A stretch of DNA of 50,598 bases, taken from positions 1-50,598 of the forward strand of contig NZ_NXEJ01000014.1 of NCBI RefSeq assembly GCF_002915175.1, written 5' to 3'. The position numbers and the translations under genes are program-made. The stretch comes from Agrobacterium rosae (GTDB lineage Bacteria; Pseudomonadota; Alphaproteobacteria; Rhizobiales; Rhizobiaceae). How positions within the stretch are numbered: position 1 is the first letter of the stretch; each line of letters begins with the position of its first letter. Below the pieces are notes generated by a model, which was not told the DNA's origin, did no database searches, and saw only the letters and a list, made by a program, of their open reading frames with translations. Positions 27,402-36,866 of this stretch are shown in pieces.

Positions 27402-28214
27402 TTAGCGAACATAGGCGAGGGGATTTGCAAGGTTGGGCGAGGAAATTACATCCATGTCGATCCCGTAGATGTCATGCAGCACCTTTGGTACAAGAATGTC
27501 GTTCGGCGGTCCGCTGGCGACAACGGACCCTGCCCTCAATGCGTGAATGCGGTCACAGAAACGGGCTGCCATGTTTATGTCGTGCAGAACGATGATGACG
27601 CTCCTGCGGCGTTCGTGCGCCAGACGTCGGACAAGCGTAAGCACCTCGATCTGATGGGCGACGTCGAGTGCTGCTGTGGGTTCGTCTAGTAGGATGCAAT
27701 TCGCGTCTTGAGCGATCATCATAGCGATCCAAGCGCGTTGTCGTTCGCCACCCGAAAGGGTTTCCACAATCCGGTCGCCCAAGCTCTCGATTTTGGTAGC
27801 TTCTAGGGCGGCCTCAACCTTTTGGTGGTCTATTTGTGAAAATCGGCCGAGTGCACCGTGCCACGGGTAGCGACCACAGGCTATGAGCTCGCGGACCGTC
27901 ATCTCCGACCCAGTGCTGACGTCTTGCGGCAAATAGGCGACCGATCGAGCGAAGGCTCGATCCTGGAAAATCCGCAGGTTCTGGCTGTCGTAGGTGACAC
28001 GTCCAGTCGTCGGTAGAATTTGTCGGGCGAGGATTTTGAGAAGACTGGATTTTCCCGAGCCGTTGTGCCCGACGAGAGCTACAACCTCGCCGGCAGGGAA
28101 GTCGAGGGTGACATCCGACAGGATTACGCGGCGGTCAATCACAAGTCCTATGTTCTGAACAGCGAACGCCTTGGTGACCCACTCTGCTTCGTCGATCTCT
28201 TGAGCTATCGCCAC
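27402..28214 (-). CDS. Ferric-siderophore ABC transporter ATPase (system 2)
   Basis: A 270-residue FecE/FhuC-type ATPase: Walker A GHNGSGKSS, signature LSGGERQRAWIAM, Walker B 'CILLDEPTAALD', switch 'VLHDINMAARF'. The start is GTG with AAGGAAAGGAA upstream; the nearby ATG is in another frame and stops at once. It is close in sequence over its whole length to the system 1 ATPase, although their permeases and receptors are more diverged. It is the last gene of the fecI-like operon, separated from fhuF by about 110 bases. Confidence 0.88.
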   Translation of the reverse strand: MAIAQEIDEAEWVTKAFAVQNIGLVIDRRVILSDVTLDFPAGEVVALVGHNGSGKSSLLKILARQILPTTGRVTYDSQNLRIFQDRAFARSVAYLPQDVSTGSEMTVRELIACGRYPWHGALGRFSQIDHQKVEAALEATKIESLGDRIVETLSGGERQRAWIAMMIAQDANCILLDEPTAALDVAHQIEVLTLVRRLAHERRRSVIIVLHDINMAARFCDRIHALRAGSVVASGPPNDILVPKVLHDIYGIDMDVISSPNLANPLAYVR

Positions 28215-28322
28215 ATCAATTCCTTTCCTTTGGGACAGTCTGGTGGCCGTATCATCTGAATGTTGTAAGGGTTGAAGCGGAAAATCACTACGCAGCGACG
28301 GGTAAAGATGCGAAGCGCACCA

Positions 28323-29042
28323 CTATCCCATGTCTTGTTTTGTAAGTGGGCACGTCTTGCAGTAGCCCAAGGATGGGATCAGATACCGGATGCAACAGAC
28401 CCGCCGTTTTCTGACCTGTGTCTCACCAATATGAGTATAGCGAACTGGTTCAAAAAGCGGGTTGGGTTCGCCAGAAGACAGTCGGCGAGCCCTTAGGAGC
28501 AACCGTGCTTGCTCAACGCTTTTTTTCGCAGGGGCAGATTTTTCGCTGTAGCTGACAACGTTCTCGACGATATTGCCTGCATTGCTCCAGAGAACTTTTT
28601 GCGACAGTACTGAAGCACCAGCGATGGCGCCGATGACCGGGGCGATATGTGCGTCAATCACAAAGGAAAAACGTTCGTCTGCGGTCTGTGCAGCTATCGC
28701 TAAGCCAGCATCTGTGAGGCAAAAGGCTCCTGGACGACCAAACTCGTCCAGTGTGATACCGGTGACACCGAGGTCAAGCGGCAGCCTCCAATCAAGCATG
28801 AGCGCGGCCGCGACCGAGGGAACAATCAGTTTTGAAAAGTAGATTTTCGACCACTGCGACGCGACCGCTCGTCGTTCCGGTTTTTGATAGCACGTGGAAA
28901 ACTTTTCGAGGATCGCAGACAGACGATCGGGTTGCATCAGGTCAGCGACGGGTTCGAAACTGCGGGTATGGTCTTTGATGACGAGCGCTGCTCCTACAGC
29001 GGCCAGGTCTCCGCGGAATAATCCTGCCAGTTCGGGATTCAT
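28323..29042 (-). CDS. FhuF-type ferric siderophore reductase
   Basis: A 239-residue protein ending with the FhuF [2Fe-2S] signature 'RVCCIRYLIPSLGYCKTCPL' (C-C-x10-C-x2-C). FhuF reduces iron in imported hydroxamate siderophores so that it is released in the cytoplasm. The body has the family's 'FRGDLAAVGAAL' and 'LPLDLGVTGITLDEFGRPG' regions. The ATG overlaps the permease stop (ATGA). A longer reading frame continues upstream to 29852, but only as antisense-style read-through of the permease gene. Confidence 0.88.
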   Translation of the reverse strand: MNPELAGLFRGDLAAVGAALVIKDHTRSFEPVADLMQPDRLSAILEKFSTCYQKPERRAVASQWSKIYFSKLIVPSVAAALMLDWRLPLDLGVTGITLDEFGRPGAFCLTDAGLAIAAQTADERFSFVIDAHIAPVIGAIAGASVLSQKVLWSNAGNIVENVVSYSEKSAPAKKSVEQARLLLRARRLSSGEPNPLFEPVRYTHIGETQVRKRRVCCIRYLIPSLGYCKTCPLTKQDMG

Positions 29043-31024
29043 CGACGCACCAAAAGCAGTCCGTAAAAGCCTGCACCAATAATCATTGATACCAGCCCGG
29101 CCGGGACTTCCCAGGGGAATGCGATGGTGCGTCCAACCCAGTCTGAAAGAACAAGGATCGTTGCACCTATGAATGCCGCTCCTGCCAATTGGGTAACCGG
29201 TTTTCGCAAGCCGATCATGCGGGCGAGATGCGGTGCAATCAGCCCCGCAAAGCTTAGGGGCCCAACGATCATTGTTGCCGTTCCCGTGAGCCCGGCGGTC
29301 ATGAGCAACATGGTCAGACGGGCATTTGCAAGAGGCAGGCCGACCGAGATGGCAGCCGAAGGCCCCAGCGGAACGATGGTCAGCCATCGACGTACCAGCG
29401 GCAGGAGTATCAGAAATATCAGAAGTAACACGATGGCGACGACAGCGTCTTCGGCTCGTACGGAATAGGTTGATCCCGACATCCAACCCAGCATCCGAGT
29501 GACGCGGACGTCGCCGAACAGCACCGAAACGGAGATGACCGAGCCCGCCAATGCGGTGACGGCCACGCCATTTAGGAGCAGCTTTTCCGGCGCGAAAGCC
29601 GAGCGTCTCGCGATGCGCATGGTGAAGGCTAGGAACAACAGGCAACCCAACGTCGCCAGAAGCATTGTCTGGGTGCGCCCAAGTGGCGGTAGAAAAAAGA
29701 CGACGGGGATCATCAGCAATGCGGCGCCAGAAGAGACCCCCAGTAACTCTGGACTGGCAAGCGCGTTTCCGGTCATCCGCTGCATAAGGCAACCCGCCAT
29801 CGCCAACATCGCGCCGGCGCTGGCAGCAGCGACTGTGCGCGGAAGTCGCCATTGTAACAGATTAACCCAATCTGTACCGGTTGCTATGTGCCAGCCGTCG
29901 GGAAGCCTGCCAACACTGGTGGCGATCAGTGCGGTGAGCACAAGTGCGCTGGCCACTGCAAGCAAACTGGTTCTTGGACTGCGGCAAAGTGCCGGCAGGT
30001 GCGGCTGCCGATGTCCGGCAGGACTGTTTTTCACCCTGCTGAGCAGCCAGATCAGCATAGGCGCGCCAAGAATTGCGGTCACCGCACCAGCTGGGATTTC
30101 GATTACAGTGATGAATGTTTGCAGAGCCTGATCAGTGACCAGCAGCAGACCTGCCGAAATCAACGGGGCCGTAAGCAGACGATCCTTGAACCGTCGCGCG
30201 CCGCTGGCCTGCGACAATCCGGCGCCGGCCAAGCCGACGAAGCCGATCACGCCCAACTGGGCAACGACCAACACTGCTGGAACGATTGCAATCGAAAGCG
30301 CCAGCGCTCGCAGTCGAGCCGGGGAAATCCCTAGCCCACGGGCAGAAACCTCTTCCAGTCCAATCAGCGTCAAAGGACGGCACAACCAGAATGCCGATAT
30401 CCAGGCCGCAGCTAAACTGGGCAACAGCAGGAGGGCTATGCGCCAATTGTCTTGCGTTAGAGATCCGACCTGCCACGTGAGAAGTTCGCCAAGGTCCTCG
30501 AAGTTGGCCAGGATCAGCATGGCTGTCAGTGCGTCCAGACATAGCGATAACAAAAGACCGTTGAGGACAAGATACAGCGGAGAAAAGTTGCCGCGCGCCG
30601 ATAGAGCCAAAACCAATGCAATGGTCAGTGACGCGCCCAAGAGGGCAGGCAGTGCAAAGCCGAATACGAGCAGGGGAGGGAACCACAGCATGGCGATTGC
30701 TACTCCGACGCGCGCGCCTGAAAAAATGCCAAGCGTACCTGGTTCCGCAAGGGGATTGCGCATCACCTGCTGCAGGATCGTGCTGCTGAGGCCGAGCATT
30801 AACCCGCTCAGGATGGCGACGACGAACCGCGGTAATAGGCTGAAATATACCGCAACCTGATCAATATTAGTCAGATCCGGGTCGAGCGCAGTTGCCCATC
30901 CGGGCGCAGAGAGGTTCGTGGATCGCAAACTGAAAATGAATAGCGCGCATCCTGCTGTTATCAACAAGGTTGCGAGTAGCAAACCCCGGTTTCTGGCCGG
31001 GCCGCCAGTTATGGCATCAGACAT
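29039..31024 (-). CDS. Fused FhuB-type ferric-siderophore permease (system 2)
   Basis: A 661-residue permease of two tandem FecCD domains. Signature loops are 'NPLAEPGTLGIFSGA' near residue 91 and 'NALASPELLGVSSGA' near residue 415. The start overlaps the end of the binding-protein gene by eight bases, and the stop overlaps fhuF by four. Same fold and fusion as the system 1 permease but clearly diverged, so the duplication is not recent. Confidence 0.9.
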   Translation of the reverse strand: MSDAITGGPARNRGLLLATLLITAGCALFIFSLRSTNLSAPGWATALDPDLTNIDQVAVYFSLLPRFVVAILSGLMLGLSSTILQQVMRNPLAEPGTLGIFSGARVGVAIAMLWFPPLLVFGFALPALLGASLTIALVLALSARGNFSPLYLVLNGLLLSLCLDALTAMLILANFEDLGELLTWQVGSLTQDNWRIALLLLPSLAAAWISAFWLCRPLTLIGLEEVSARGLGISPARLRALALSIAIVPAVLVVAQLGVIGFVGLAGAGLSQASGARRFKDRLLTAPLISAGLLLVTDQALQTFITVIEIPAGAVTAILGAPMLIWLLSRVKNSPAGHRQPHLPALCRSPRTSLLAVASALVLTALIATSVGRLPDGWHIATGTDWVNLLQWRLPRTVAAASAGAMLAMAGCLMQRMTGNALASPELLGVSSGAALLMIPVVFFLPPLGRTQTMLLATLGCLLFLAFTMRIARRSAFAPEKLLLNGVAVTALAGSVISVSVLFGDVRVTRMLGWMSGSTYSVRAEDAVVAIVLLLIFLILLPLVRRWLTIVPLGPSAAISVGLPLANARLTMLLMTAGLTGTATMIVGPLSFAGLIAPHLARMIGLRKPVTQLAGAAFIGATILVLSDWVGRTIAFPWEVPAGLVSMIIGAGFYGLLLVRR

Positions 31025-31919
31025 CCTTCACCTGCGCAAGACCGTTTTCCAACTGCGTTGCCAGTCGCTCGATCGAGCGTACTCCGCCATTGGGGTAAAT
31101 AACCGGCATCCGCAAGACCCGACCGCCCCGCACGGCTGAAAAGGCGTTCCAGAGCGGGCTTTCCGCCAGACGTTCCAGGGCGCGGTCGGTCTCTATGCCC
31201 CGATCGAAATGAATGATGATTGCATCGGGCACATCCGCCAGACGTCTTAGGGATACTGAAGCTACTCCCGATCCATTGACACGACCGCCAAAGGCATTGC
31301 GCAGGCCTAGACGTGCCAGGGTATCGCTAATCATGCCGTTGCCACCAAACACTGCGGCGTTGCGACCGTCACGCGTGAACCGACACACATAGACAGGACG
31401 GCGCAGGCCACTCAAGGTTCCACGGGCATTCGCAATTGCCTGTTCGCAGGCAGCGATCGCGGATTCTGCTTCTGTTTGTCTGCTCAGAAGCTTTGCTAGT
31501 TGCCGCAACACGGACTGGACGAAAATGACCGCCGGAATGTTTTTGGGAAAGACCGCAAACGGCAGTACTTCGGTAATCCTGTTTAAATTGTCGAGACCCG
31601 CGGTTTGCCAGTCGGCCATCAGCAACAGATCCGGCTTCAGAATCTGCAAAAACTCGAGATTGGGCTCGTTCAACGGGCCAAGATCGGCGACCTTGTCCGA
31701 CAGGGCAGGCTCGGCCACCAGTCGCCGGTACAAAGGAATGTTGGCAATAGCGATGGGTTGAATGCCAAGCGTCAGCAGCAATTCGGTTAACAGCAGATCC
31801 ATGCTTACGATGCGCTGCGGTGTCGCTGCCTTGGCAGTGCCGACCCAGGCGAAAAGGGCCGGAGCGGCCAAGGCCACCCCGATGAACTTTCGCCTGTCGA
31901 GGAGTGGCGCTCCTACCAT
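31017..31919 (-). CDS. Ferric-siderophore periplasmic binding protein (system 2)
   Basis: A 300-residue FecB/FhuD-type binding protein. 'LLDRRKFIGVALAAPALFAW' is a twin-arginine signal with cleavage near 'GTAKA'. The mature part has 'RIVSMDLLLTELLLTLGIQP' and 'EFLQILKPDLLLMADWQ'. ATG 31919 is chosen since it precedes the Tat signal and overlaps the receptor stop; the longer frame adds 16 residues from inside the receptor gene. Confidence 0.86.
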   Translation of the reverse strand: MVGAPLLDRRKFIGVALAAPALFAWVGTAKAATPQRIVSMDLLLTELLLTLGIQPIAIANIPLYRRLVAEPALSDKVADLGPLNEPNLEFLQILKPDLLLMADWQTAGLDNLNRITEVLPFAVFPKNIPAVIFVQSVLRQLAKLLSRQTEAESAIAACEQAIANARGTLSGLRRPVYVCRFTRDGRNAAVFGGNGMISDTLARLGLRNAFGGRVNGSGVASVSLRRLADVPDAIIIHFDRGIETDRALERLAESPLWNAFSAVRGGRVLRMPVIYPNGGVRSIERLATQLENGLAQVKDV

Positions 31920-34345
31920 TTGTAAGAAAGGGTCGCGAACACGGTCAGTGGCTCGCCATAGCGGCATCCATCAGACGCGACGCAAGTGTAAAACTGCTTG
32001 TCGAACAAGTTGCGCGCGTTCAGTTTCAGCGTGGCGCCATCGAGTTCGTTTTTGAACTTACCCAAATCGAAACTCGCCATCGCGTCGACAAGCACGTAAC
32101 CTGGGATGTCGCTGGTACTATCGGTAAGATTGGTCTCGCCGACATAGCGGACACCACCGCCGATCTTCACGCCTTCCAACCCGACATCGTCGAGTGCATA
32201 ATCTGCCCACAGAGAGACATTGTGTCGAGGAACCAGAGAAACCTGCTCGCCGATTTCGGCCGTTTTTGCGCTCTCAGTAATTTCTGCATCCGTATAGGCA
32301 TAGGCTGCGATGAGACCGAGATTGCCGAATTCGCCGCGTGCTTCAAGCTCGAGGCCGCGCGATTTCACTTTTCCCTGCTGGTAGGAAAGCCCGGCGGAAT
32401 CATACGTAACGACATTGGTCTGTGTCAGATCATAGACAGCCGCGCTGAACAGCATGTTGCTGCCGAGTGGCTGGTAGCGCAGACCGGCCTCGTACTGCAC
32501 ACCCTCGTTGGGCTTCAATGCTGCCTTCGTAATATTATCGATGCCTGCCTGCGGCAGGAACGACTGACTGGCACTAAGATAAGGCGCAAATCCATTGTCG
32601 AACAGATAAACAAGACCAACGCGTCCTGTCAGAGCGGAATCCGTCTGTCCGGTAATGACCCCTGTTTGATAGCTCTTCGACTCGCTGTTTGCCCAGTCGT
32701 GCCGACCGCCCAGAAGCAAGACCCAGTGATCGTCGAACTTTATTTGATCCTGCAAATAGACCCCATACTGATCACCAATCGCATCAGCGCCACGATCAAC
32801 GGCGTAGTTGATGGACGGCGATCCGCTATAATTGCCGGTGTCGAGATCAAGGAAGTCTGTTGCCGCACCCCGGAAACGATGGGAATCATATGAGCGGCGG
32901 TAATAATCAAATCCGCCAAGGACGGTGTGATCAGCACCCAGCGCATCGAAAGAGTATTCAAGTGAACTGTCCGAGGTGACGCCATAGGACGATTCGTTAC
33001 GTGCGCTGCCCAGACGCGCCAGCAGCCCGCCGTTCCTCGACAGGGGAGCAAGATTTCCCATCATGTAATTCCATTCAAGGTCAGAACGGAAATAACGATT
33101 GCTGTTTGAAAGCTTCACACCATTATCGAACTCGTGTTGGAAGATCGTGCCGATCGCGTACATGTCGATGTTGTATTTGTCGAAACCGTCTATGCCGAGA
33201 AACGTGTTCCTGGGAATATTTCCGGCACTGACATCAGAGTAGAGGAGCGGCGTGGCAAACCGGGTATGAATGTGCTGGTAGCTGGATAAAACCGTCAATG
33301 ACGTTGCTTCATCGGGCTTCCAGGTCAAGGCAGGTGCGATGTAGGTCTTGTTGTCAGGTGTGTTGTCGACCCAGTTGTCGGCATTGCGCAACAGTCCTGT
33401 CAGACGGTACGTCAGCACCCCGTCATCGGTGACTGGTCCGCCGAAATCACCTGAAATCTGCTTGCGGTTGTTGCTGCCATATTCGACGTTTAGCTCGCGC
33501 AGCTCCGTATCGGTTGGGCGTTTCGATACGCCGTTGACGATGCCACCAGGAGCCAACTGCCCATAGAGAACCGATGATGCGCCTCTCAGAATCTCGACTC
33601 GCTCAAGGCCGTAAGGCTCCTGTCCACCATCATAGACATTTGACTGAAACTTCATTCCGTCGCGAAGTGTGCCGGTATTGCCATTCGCCACATTGAAGCC
33701 CCGGATTGTAAAGTCATCCACAATACGGCTGAAGGTGCCAGACTGCGTCGTCACCCCGGGAGTGTAGCTGAGTGTGTCGGCGACCGAGGTCGCTTTTTGA
33801 TTGCTGATCTGGTCTGCCGTCACGACTGTGACAGACTGCGGTGTCTCGATGAGGGGAGTGTCTGTTTTGGTGGCAGATGAGTTGCTCTGGGCGAGATACC
33901 CCTCGACCGGGCCAAAGGCATTTTGTCCTTGAACAACAATGGTCTCTAGGACGGTGGAAGCACCTGATGAAATGACGCTAGTCTTTTGACTCGCAGCGCT
34001 CGCTATGGTGACGGAGGTTGGGCTGGTAAAATTGTATGTAAGGCCGGTTCCGTCAAGGATCTGTCTGATGGCGGCTTCCGTCGAGGGCGCGCCTTTGGTG
34101 CCAGGCGACGTTCGTCCCCGCGTCAGCCCGGCATCATATAGAACCTGAACACCGCTCGCGACACCGAACCTGGACAGCGCTGTATCGAGTGCCCCTGCCG
34201 GGACGGAAATCTGTTGCGTCTGTTGCTGAGACCAGCTCGGTCCTGCGGTCATCAATGATGTCCCGATCACTAAGGCAACCGCCGTCGTGACGTTTGAAAG
34301 ATGGAACCGGTTTTTTTTCGCCGCGCCGCGTTTCTGCTTGCTCAT
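31913..34345 (-). CDS. TonB-dependent receptor with STN signalling domain (FecA/FoxA-like, system 2)
   Basis: An 810-residue receptor. A long signal region ('VTTAVALVIGTSLMTAGPSW') is followed by an STN (secretin/TonB N-terminal) domain with 'LDTALSRFGVASGVQVLYDA'. A TonB box-like 'LETIVVQG', a plug ('TPLIETPQSVTVVTADQ', 'LERVEILRGASSVLYGQLAP') and a barrel ending 'ATLSYKW' complete it. The STN domain passes siderophore binding to FecR, whose gene is just upstream. The paired late cysteines 'TCVASDGCRYG' resemble hydroxamate receptors. The second of two adjacent ATGs is preferred because of GGGG six bases ahead. Confidence 0.9.
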   Translation of the reverse strand: MSKQKRGAAKKNRFHLSNVTTAVALVIGTSLMTAGPSWSQQQTQQISVPAGALDTALSRFGVASGVQVLYDAGLTRGRTSPGTKGAPSTEAAIRQILDGTGLTYNFTSPTSVTIASAASQKTSVISSGASTVLETIVVQGQNAFGPVEGYLAQSNSSATKTDTPLIETPQSVTVVTADQISNQKATSVADTLSYTPGVTTQSGTFSRIVDDFTIRGFNVANGNTGTLRDGMKFQSNVYDGGQEPYGLERVEILRGASSVLYGQLAPGGIVNGVSKRPTDTELRELNVEYGSNNRKQISGDFGGPVTDDGVLTYRLTGLLRNADNWVDNTPDNKTYIAPALTWKPDEATSLTVLSSYQHIHTRFATPLLYSDVSAGNIPRNTFLGIDGFDKYNIDMYAIGTIFQHEFDNGVKLSNSNRYFRSDLEWNYMMGNLAPLSRNGGLLARLGSARNESSYGVTSDSSLEYSFDALGADHTVLGGFDYYRRSYDSHRFRGAATDFLDLDTGNYSGSPSINYAVDRGADAIGDQYGVYLQDQIKFDDHWVLLLGGRHDWANSESKSYQTGVITGQTDSALTGRVGLVYLFDNGFAPYLSASQSFLPQAGIDNITKAALKPNEGVQYEAGLRYQPLGSNMLFSAAVYDLTQTNVVTYDSAGLSYQQGKVKSRGLELEARGEFGNLGLIAAYAYTDAEITESAKTAEIGEQVSLVPRHNVSLWADYALDDVGLEGVKIGGGVRYVGETNLTDSTSDIPGYVLVDAMASFDLGKFKNELDGATLKLNARNLFDKQFYTCVASDGCRYGEPLTVFATLSYKW

Positions 34346-34487
34346 CATAGTCCCCAAAATATGCTGCCCATGGCACGGTTTTGCCGACACCACTAAAGAC
34401 AAGAACGAATGTCCGCGCTGAAGCCGAAATCGCTTTTGATGATTTTTCTGAGAAATTTAGCCGAGCGGTTGAAAATGGCCGTGGGCG

Positions 34488-35432
34488 CTAACGCAAAATG
34501 ACGATACCTGCGGGCAAGCGCGTTGCTGAAACATTCAGCGTCGCCTCCAACTGGGCAATGATCTCGTTGGGCCGGGACAGGTGAAAGACACCAGAAACGC
34601 GTCTTTGACCAAGCGTACTGCTAGCGATAACGACATTGCCACGTCGATGGCGATTGATGTCCATCACGACACTGGACAGGGGCTTGTCCCGAAACACCAG
34701 TAGCCCGCGTCTCCACGCGGCCATGTTTTGCGGTTCGTCTTGATTGATCTCGCCCAGGCCCGTATCGAAATAGCGGACCGACTGACCAGACTTCAAAAAC
34801 ATCTTCCCACGACATTCGACTTCGATCTGCCCTTCCAGGCATTCTACGGACACTTCATCTGAGCCACGTCCAATGGCAAAGTTTGCGGCATATGCGGTCG
34901 TGATGCCGCTCTCGGCGGAGAGCCGAAACTGGCGTTGGGAATCAGGGACAACATGGAATACCGCGGCGCCGTCGCTGAGGGTCAACGCTCGCGTGTATGA
35001 GGTGAAGTCCCATGACAGACTTGACCCGCCATCCATTTCAACGGTCGAGCCATCGGCAAGCATGACGGTCTTCTGTTCTCCGCGCGCTGTCGCAAAATCG
35101 GCTGCAAGTGCCGAATAGGATGGGGTTATTCCCAGGAGGGAGCCTACGACAGCTGTTCCAACGCCGGACGCAGCGATGGCGCCTCCACCGATAAACGCAC
35201 GGCGGGATAAGCCCATGCCCCGTGAATGGTTTCGCGTTAACGCCGGTCCCATCGTTTTCCAGAGCCGGGCCGCATCAACGAAGGCCTGCTCGTGGCTGGG
35301 ACTGATGCCGCGCCATGCCTGCAGACGCTGTACATCATCCGTCGTGGCGTCGCCTGACGTAAGGATCACAATCCATTCGGCTGCCTCCTGCGTGAGGGGT
35401 GAGCCGCGTTTAATCTCGTCGTCGAGGGGCAT
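34488..35432 (-). CDS. FecR-type anti-sigma factor / transmembrane sensor
   Basis: A 314-residue sensor. Residues 1-75 form the cytoplasmic sigma-binding domain ('LTQEAAEWIVILTSGDATTD', 'WRGISPSHEQAF'). A membrane segment at about 87-112 follows an RR motif ('LSRRAFIGGGAIAASGV'). The periplasmic FecR domain has 'TARGEQKTVMLADGSTVEMD' and ends with an STN-like 'ATLNVSATRLPAGIVILR'. It holds or activates the adjacent FecI-type sigma factor depending on the receptor's state. The RR motif fits reports that FecR proteins can use the Tat pathway. Confidence 0.9.
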   Translation of the reverse strand: MPLDDEIKRGSPLTQEAAEWIVILTSGDATTDDVQRLQAWRGISPSHEQAFVDAARLWKTMGPALTRNHSRGMGLSRRAFIGGGAIAASGVGTAVVGSLLGITPSYSALAADFATARGEQKTVMLADGSTVEMDGGSSLSWDFTSYTRALTLSDGAAVFHVVPDSQRQFRLSAESGITTAYAANFAIGRGSDEVSVECLEGQIEVECRGKMFLKSGQSVRYFDTGLGEINQDEPQNMAAWRRGLLVFRDKPLSSVVMDINRHRRGNVVIASSTLGQRRVSGVFHLSRPNEIIAQLEATLNVSATRLPAGIVILR

Positions 35433-35524
35433 GGGGCAAAATCGATCAGGATATCAGTCAGCGAAGTTGTATTACAATGATAAGACGATTGGCAGCAGTG
35501 GTGCCGAAACCCGCTGGCAGATTA

Positions 35525-36040
35525 TTATTCTGGATCAGCAGGTTCGTGCAGGCGTGCGAAGCAGTATTCGATTGCCGCTCGAATTTCCAGTTCAATGGTT
35601 CGGGTCGAGACGCCATGGGTCGCCGCGATTTGCCGATGTGGCTCGCACTCAACGCGTGCGGCAAAAACGATTGCTCGACGCCTTTCAGGCAATTCGTCCA
35701 TGATTTTCAACAACCTCGACAGTGTGTCGCGAGACATCAAGACGGCTTCGGGATCGGGTCTGTTATCATCGACATTCAGGAGCTCGTCAACCTCATGCGA
35801 ATGGAGGCGGCGGCGGTGAGCCGATCGGCTGTGGTCGATAGCAAGATTTTTGACAAGGCGGCGGAGGTAGGGGACGGGAGCGACAAGGGTCATCGCTTTG
35901 CTTTGGGAAAACCGGATCCATGCCTCCTGCGCCAAATCCTCGCCATCTTCAGCGGATCCGGCGCGTCTGGACAGGTAGCGTGATATTCCTGCGCGTTCGC
36001 GCATGAAAATTGCGACCATTTTTTCATCGTGGCTTGCCAT
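35525..36040 (-). CDS. FecI-type ECF sigma factor
   Basis: A 171-residue extracytoplasmic-function sigma factor. Region 2 shows 'DGEDLAQEAWIRFSQS' and region 4 'LPERRRAIVFAARVECEPHR' with 'GVSTRTIELEIRAAIEYCF'. With FecR and the STN receptor it forms a cell-surface signalling trio that switches on receptor and transport genes when the cognate ferric siderophore is present. No strong ribosome site precedes the ATG; a start at one of the Met residues about 7-12 codons later is possible. Confidence 0.9.
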   Translation of the reverse strand: MASHDEKMVAIFMRERAGISRYLSRRAGSAEDGEDLAQEAWIRFSQSKAMTLVAPVPYLRRLVKNLAIDHSRSAHRRRLHSHEVDELLNVDDNRPDPEAVLMSRDTLSRLLKIMDELPERRRAIVFAARVECEPHRQIAATHGVSTRTIELEIRAAIEYCFARLHEPADPE

Positions 36041-36162
36041 TCGTTGCGGCCCCGGCCGATATGATCGCTATCCGGTGACTGGATCAGCACCATGAGTTCG
36101 TTGAGACTTGCATAGCGACGAGCCGGATAAGAATCAATAGTGGAGCGTTTCGATCATCTTAT

Positions 36163-36177
36163 TGAGCGCTAAGTTCA
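36163..36177. promoter_or_regulatory. Weak candidate iron box before the fecI-like gene
   Basis: TGAGCGCTAAGTTCA fits TGA-N9-TCA but lacks the AT-rich centre. It lies about 125 bases upstream of the sigma-factor gene, a sensible place. A chance match in a 370-base gap is quite possible. The remainder of 36041-36411 shows no gene or other structure I can name. Confidence 0.2.
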
Positions 36178-36411
36178 GCCTGCCGGAGCAAATGATGTCT
36201 TCAAGAGTGGGACCCCGAAGCGCGTTTTGATATTGGTCGCCAGTTCAATTCCTATCAAGAGCAGTCAGATAGCTTGATCTTGCTTTACGCGTTCAACACG
36301 GCAAGAGCAGCAAATCTTTGGCAATTTGCATAGCGGTTCACTCATGTAATTATGCACGGCAAAGATTGGCGATCAAATGGCTGCGACTACCCAACCGGAG
36401 AGTGCCACCTA

Positions 36412-36558
36412 TTAACCTCTTGTAGCACCGGTTACCGCACTGCGGATATGCGAACGAGAGACGCCGAGGTCCTGCAAGGTACGGTCGTCTAGCGAACCTA
36501 GTTCATGCATGGCGCGACGGTTAGAGGCATATGTCTTGATTTTCTTGAAGATGTTCAT
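36412..36558 (-). CDS. DUF1127 small protein
   Basis: A 48-residue basic protein of the DUF1127 (YjiS-like) family, common in alphaproteobacteria: 'AMHELGSLDDRTLQDLGVSR' is the diagnostic C-terminal core. Family members of this size have been linked to RNA turnover and to phosphate or carbon metabolism in Agrobacterium, but this copy's role is unknown. CAGGAG eight bases before ATG 36558 fixes the start; the longer frame has no ribosome site. Confidence 0.85.
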   Translation of the reverse strand: MNIFKKIKTYASNRRAMHELGSLDDRTLQDLGVSRSHIRSAVTGATRG

Positions 36559-36690
36559 TGTAAGCTCCTGCTTTGCTGCGCAATATATGTGCATTTTGTG
36601 ATGAAATAGAATGCATATGCGCGCAGGTTGGGCATGCCAAAAGTGCATGTCACGCCTAGATTGCTATCAAATCCTATAAAACGCCCTCTC

Positions 36691-36765
36691 CCGCCATCGT
36701 GAAACGCTATGGCGGCAGAATGGAGTTGTGTTGGCCAAAAACGCTTTTATGAACCTACTGTGATG
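36691..36765 (+). promoter_or_regulatory. LysR-type operator/promoter, copy 1 (Liv operon)
   Basis: A perfect inverted repeat CCGCCAT-N11-ATGGCGG (36691-36715) has the T-N11-A layout of LysR-type regulator sites. It continues into a block (36707-36738) that matches 28 of 32 bases of a block before hyuA (43760-43791): CTATGGCGGCAGA, four variable bases, AGTTGTGTTGGCCAA. A CCTA...ATG block follows at the same distance in both copies (36754 and 43807), probably the core promoter. The LysR gene at 42800 lies between the two sites. Confidence 0.65.
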
Positions 36766-36866
36766 GTGTCGGCTACGCGCTGGCGCAAAAAATAGAACCG
36801 CAAAAGCGGCAGCAAGCACGTCACGGCATGTGCCGGACGAAAGCATCCGAAAAACGGAGTGGGAAC

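Noticed and set aside
28273..28287. TGA-N9-TCA match before the system 2 ATPase gene
   Set aside because: TGAAGCGGAAAATCA has an uneven centre and lies inside an operon; about a dozen such matches are expected by chance in 50 kb.
28323..29852. 509-codon reading of the FhuF gene
   Set aside because: The upstream 270 codons are out-of-frame permease sequence; the ATG at 29042 overlaps the permease stop and begins the real protein.
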